Assembly: GCA_040374085.1 (NCBI GenBank)
Contig: JBEIVB010000029.1
Location: forward strand, 1-25,708
Length of the DNA stretch: 25,708 nucleotides
Reading direction: 5' to 3'
From: JBEIVB01 sp040374085
GTDB taxonomy: Bacteria > Bacteroidota > Bacteroidia > UBA4408
Part shown: positions 23,623 through 25,708 of the stretch, piece by piece
How the letters are laid out: each line of letters opens with the position of its first letter
Numbering within the stretch: the first letter of the stretch is position 1
Notes under the pieces: model-generated
The model's database searches: none
The model's input: only the letters and a program-made list of their open reading frames with translations
Told to the model about the DNA's origin: nothing
Program-made: the position numbers and the translations under genes

Positions 23623-25708
23623 CTAAAACTTATACCGCATCTGAATCTTCAGATCGGTTCGGGTAGGACCATTTATGGCCTCTAAGTCCGAAGCAGAAAA
23701 AGGAACCAAGCCTTGGCGGAAGGTTTGCCCTATGCGCAACCAAAACTCCAGGTTGCGCGAAACGTCGTAGTTGATTATGGCATACACCCTGCTGCCCTTG
23801 CCCTGAAAGGAAGGAAAGGAATAGGCATAAGGAAGATCGGTTTCGAGTGCATACACACGGGCATCGAATCCGTTTACATCAAACAAGGCATACCGAGCCG
23901 TGAGCGACAATCCTCGTTTGGGAAGTTTTATAATTACATCGTGATAAAACAAAAAACCCCTCTGCCAGGTGGTGTTGTTTACATAGTTGAGCTCGAAGCG
24001 ATTCTTCATGCGCACCCACTCGTTCAGCGGATACACCATGTTCAAACGAATGTTGTGCTGGCGAATGGCGCCAAGAACCGGCACAGCATCGTCGGTGCTG
24101 AGGTTGCGCTGGCGGAGGCGGGTGCGGTAACGCAGGGTAAACACGGTTTTTTTGTTGGGCGCGAAATCCATCATGGCCAACCAATCCGTTGACTCCGATG
24201 GACCATCTACCCGAAACCGCAACCAGTCGAAACGGGCACGATCGAGGTAAGTAGAGAAACTGAGCACCGGCAGAGGGCGGAAGTTGATGCCTACGGTTAG
24301 GCCCTGCTCGTTTTGCGTACCCACAGTTTCGCCAAAGCCACGCGAATACACGCTTTGGTAATCGCGCCCATAGTTGCGGTGCACCACACTCAACACGAGC
24401 TTGGGATCGAGGTAAACAATGAGCCCATTGAGGTAGGCAATTCCCCCATTGCTGCTGCGGGCCACCTCTCCATACACGTTGAAGTTGCGCCACACATAGC
24501 TGTAATCCATGCCCATGTTCTGAAGGGCGGAGGATGCAAAATCAAATTGATTGTAAACGGAGAGGTTGCGGCGGAAGTCGCGGTTGTAACGCAGATTGGC
24601 GTAGGTGAACCCAACCTGAAGGTTGCGGCGTTTTATGGACAGGTTGCCGCCAAAAACCGTCTCACGCACCGAGCTTCTATCCTGCAACTCTGCAGGCGTA
24701 CGGTGCAATCCGCTGATTTGAAAAGCCGTGAACACGTCTTGCGATAAGGAGAGGGTGCTGTCTTGCAAAGGCACATTGGCATCGCGCCACTTGGCAGAAA
24801 AAAAACCGGTGAGCTCAACGCCTTTCCATAATCTATACGTTGCAGCCGCCCCGCGCATGTATTGGTTTTCATTTAATGAATTGTATGGGCGTATGCCGCG
24901 TGCGCTTCGTTTAAACAAGAGCACATCGTTGCTTTTCCCAAAGGCCAGATCGGTCCAGTAGGTAAGGCCCTGTCCAAATTGCACGTGGTAATCGCCCACT
25001 ACTATGTTTTGGAATCGGCCTAAGCGCTTAACCCCAACGTAGCCCGAATAAAAATCAAAACCTTGTTTTTGTGAACCCCGGAAAAACTCCTCACCCGAAT
25101 CTTTCTCCCCGGTGAAAGAAGCCGTTACCCGGTTGCCATAGTTAAACCGGTAGCGTGCGAAATGCTTGTAGGGATCGCCCAGGTACCGGGCGTTGGGCTT
25201 GGCCTGCAGCAAAGAGTCGCTGGCCGGAGTGTAGCCCACCTGGGGCTCCAAAATACGCTGAGTGCGCACATCGAGGGTATGCCGACCATACTTCCACAAC
25301 TCCGCTAGGCTCAGGTTCAAATCCTGAAACCGATCCGCTACTCTAACGTAGGGCAAGATCTTGCGCACATCCTCCAGCTCAAACTCCTCGAGGCTCTGCA
25401 ATTCATACATAACGAGTAATGGACCGTTTCTGCGGATGTGGTCCACCAGGTTGGCTATCTGCACATCGCTGAGTAGATTCAATTCACGCAACAGCTCTAC
25501 GTTGCGGTTGAGGTTAATGGGATTGTCGCGGTAGTAGGTGAGGCTCTCCAGCAGGTTGGTGTAGTCGAGGTTGGGGTTGGAGGCGTTCTCGGAAATGTTC
25601 TCGATGTTTTGCTCCAACTGAAATTGGTTGTCGATTACAGTATCGCGCTGGGCCAGTACAGGCGCAGCAGAAAACCACGCCAATGCGATGAAAAAGAATC
25701 GTGCACGA
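23623..25708 (-). CDS. Large outer-membrane beta-barrel protein with a helix-hairpin-helix segment, 5' end beyond the window
   Basis: The reading frame remains open to the last base of the window. The upstream in-frame codons encode RARFFFIALAWFSAAPVLAQ, a typical signal-peptide core, so the true start lies outside and the TTG at 25683 is not the start. Residues encoded at about 25339-25527 form helix-hairpin-helix-like repeats (NPINLNRN, LNLLSDVQIANLVDHI, GPLLVMYELQSLEEF, DVRKILPYV). The remaining 550 or so residues alternate polar and aromatic residues, as in a large beta-barrel, and end in RYKF. Similar Bacteroidota proteins are annotated only as helix-hairpin-helix proteins. Function is unknown; DNA contact or uptake is only a guess. 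The stop lies 20 bases from the convergent dehydrogenase gene. Confidence 0.75.
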   Translation of the reverse strand, partial: RARFFFIALAWFSAAPVLAQRDTVIDNQFQLEQNIENISENASNPNLDYTNLLESLTYYRDNPINLNRNVELLRELNLLSDVQIANLVDHIRRNGPLLVMYELQSLEEFELEDVRKILPYVRVADRFQDLNLSLAELWKYGRHTLDVRTQRILEPQVGYTPASDSLLQAKPNARYLGDPYKHFARYRFNYGNRVTASFTGEKDSGEEFFRGSQKQGFDFYSGYVGVKRLGRFQNIVVGDYHVQFGQGLTYWTDLAFGKSNDVLLFKRSARGIRPYNSLNENQYMRGAAATYRLWKGVELTGFFSAKWRDANVPLQDSTLSLSQDVFTAFQISGLHRTPAELQDRSSVRETVFGGNLSIKRRNLQVGFTYANLRYNRDFRRNLSVYNQFDFASSALQNMGMDYSYVWRNFNVYGEVARSSNGGIAYLNGLIVYLDPKLVLSVVHRNYGRDYQSVYSRGFGETVGTQNEQGLTVGINFRPLPVLSFSTYLDRARFDWLRFRVDGPSESTDWLAMMDFAPNKKTVFTLRYRTRLRQRNLSTDDAVPVLGAIRQHNIRLNMVYPLNEWVRMKNRFELNYVNNTTWQRGFLFYHDVIIKLPKRGLSLTARYALFDVNGFDARVYALETDLPYAYSFPSFQGKGSRVYAIINYDVSRNLEFWLRIGQTFRQGLVPFSASDLEAINGPTRTDLKIQMRYKF

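Noticed and set aside
23879..24493. A 204-codon frame inside the large outer-membrane protein gene, same strand, other frame
   Set aside because: It is Arg-, Pro- and His-rich out-of-frame translation of the barrel gene with no family match.

Overview
The window reads as ordinary chromosome from a member of the phylum Bacteroidota. The evidence is the compact operon rpmB-rpmG-DUF4295-ftsY-rimO, the long RecQ with a C-terminal extension, DUF3822 beside rsmD, GIN-domain and outer-membrane beta-barrel proteins, weak or absent Shine-Dalgarno sequences, and several TAnnTTTG-like -7 boxes. Base composition looks moderate, near half G+C by eye. I cannot place it below phylum. Nearly all the DNA is coding, no gene-free stretch exceeds 300 bases, and I see no tRNA, rRNA, CRISPR array, insertion sequence or phage gene.

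Layout. 1-2.0 kb: a secreted PhoD-like phosphatase (+) converges on a lipoprotein glutathione peroxidase (-). 2.0-5.4 kb: a KpsF/GutQ arabinose-5-phosphate isomerase (-) is divergent from recQ (+), which ends in a strong terminator. 5.4-8.4 kb: a minus-strand group of a small outer-membrane protein, CCA-adding enzyme and a tandem-OmpA-domain protein. 8.4-10.5 kb: fabI and ribBA (-). 10.6-13.6 kb: rpmB, rpmG, a DUF4295 small ribosomal-type protein, ftsY and rimO (-). 13.6-15.0 kb: a DUF3822 gene overlapping rsmD (-). 15.1-16.8 kb: a MacB/FtsX-type permease and mscL (+). 16.9-17.6 kb: an FNR-like regulator (-). 17.7-22.2 kb: a minus-strand envelope cluster of ECF sigma factor, one-pass membrane protein resembling an anti-sigma factor, secreted transglutaminase-like protein, and a GIN-domain/beta-barrel fusion. 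22.4-23.6 kb: a saccharopine/alanine-dehydrogenase-like enzyme (+). 23.6 kb to the edge: a large outer-membrane protein with a helix-hairpin-helix segment (-), whose 5' end lies outside the window.

How the genes fit together. Most of the window is housekeeping: ribosome assembly and modification, protein targeting, tRNA maturation, fatty-acid and riboflavin synthesis, Kdo precursor supply and DNA repair. The least routine part is the sigma-factor cluster at 17.7-22.2 kb. There a transcription factor and its probable membrane-bound partner precede two exported proteins, which suggests an envelope-responsive unit. I did not find a clearly new defence, mobile or biosynthetic system. Several ATG starts implied by the longest reading frames are probably wrong: kpsF and recQ probably start at TTG, and cca, ribBA, ftsY, mscL and the sigma factor start internally.
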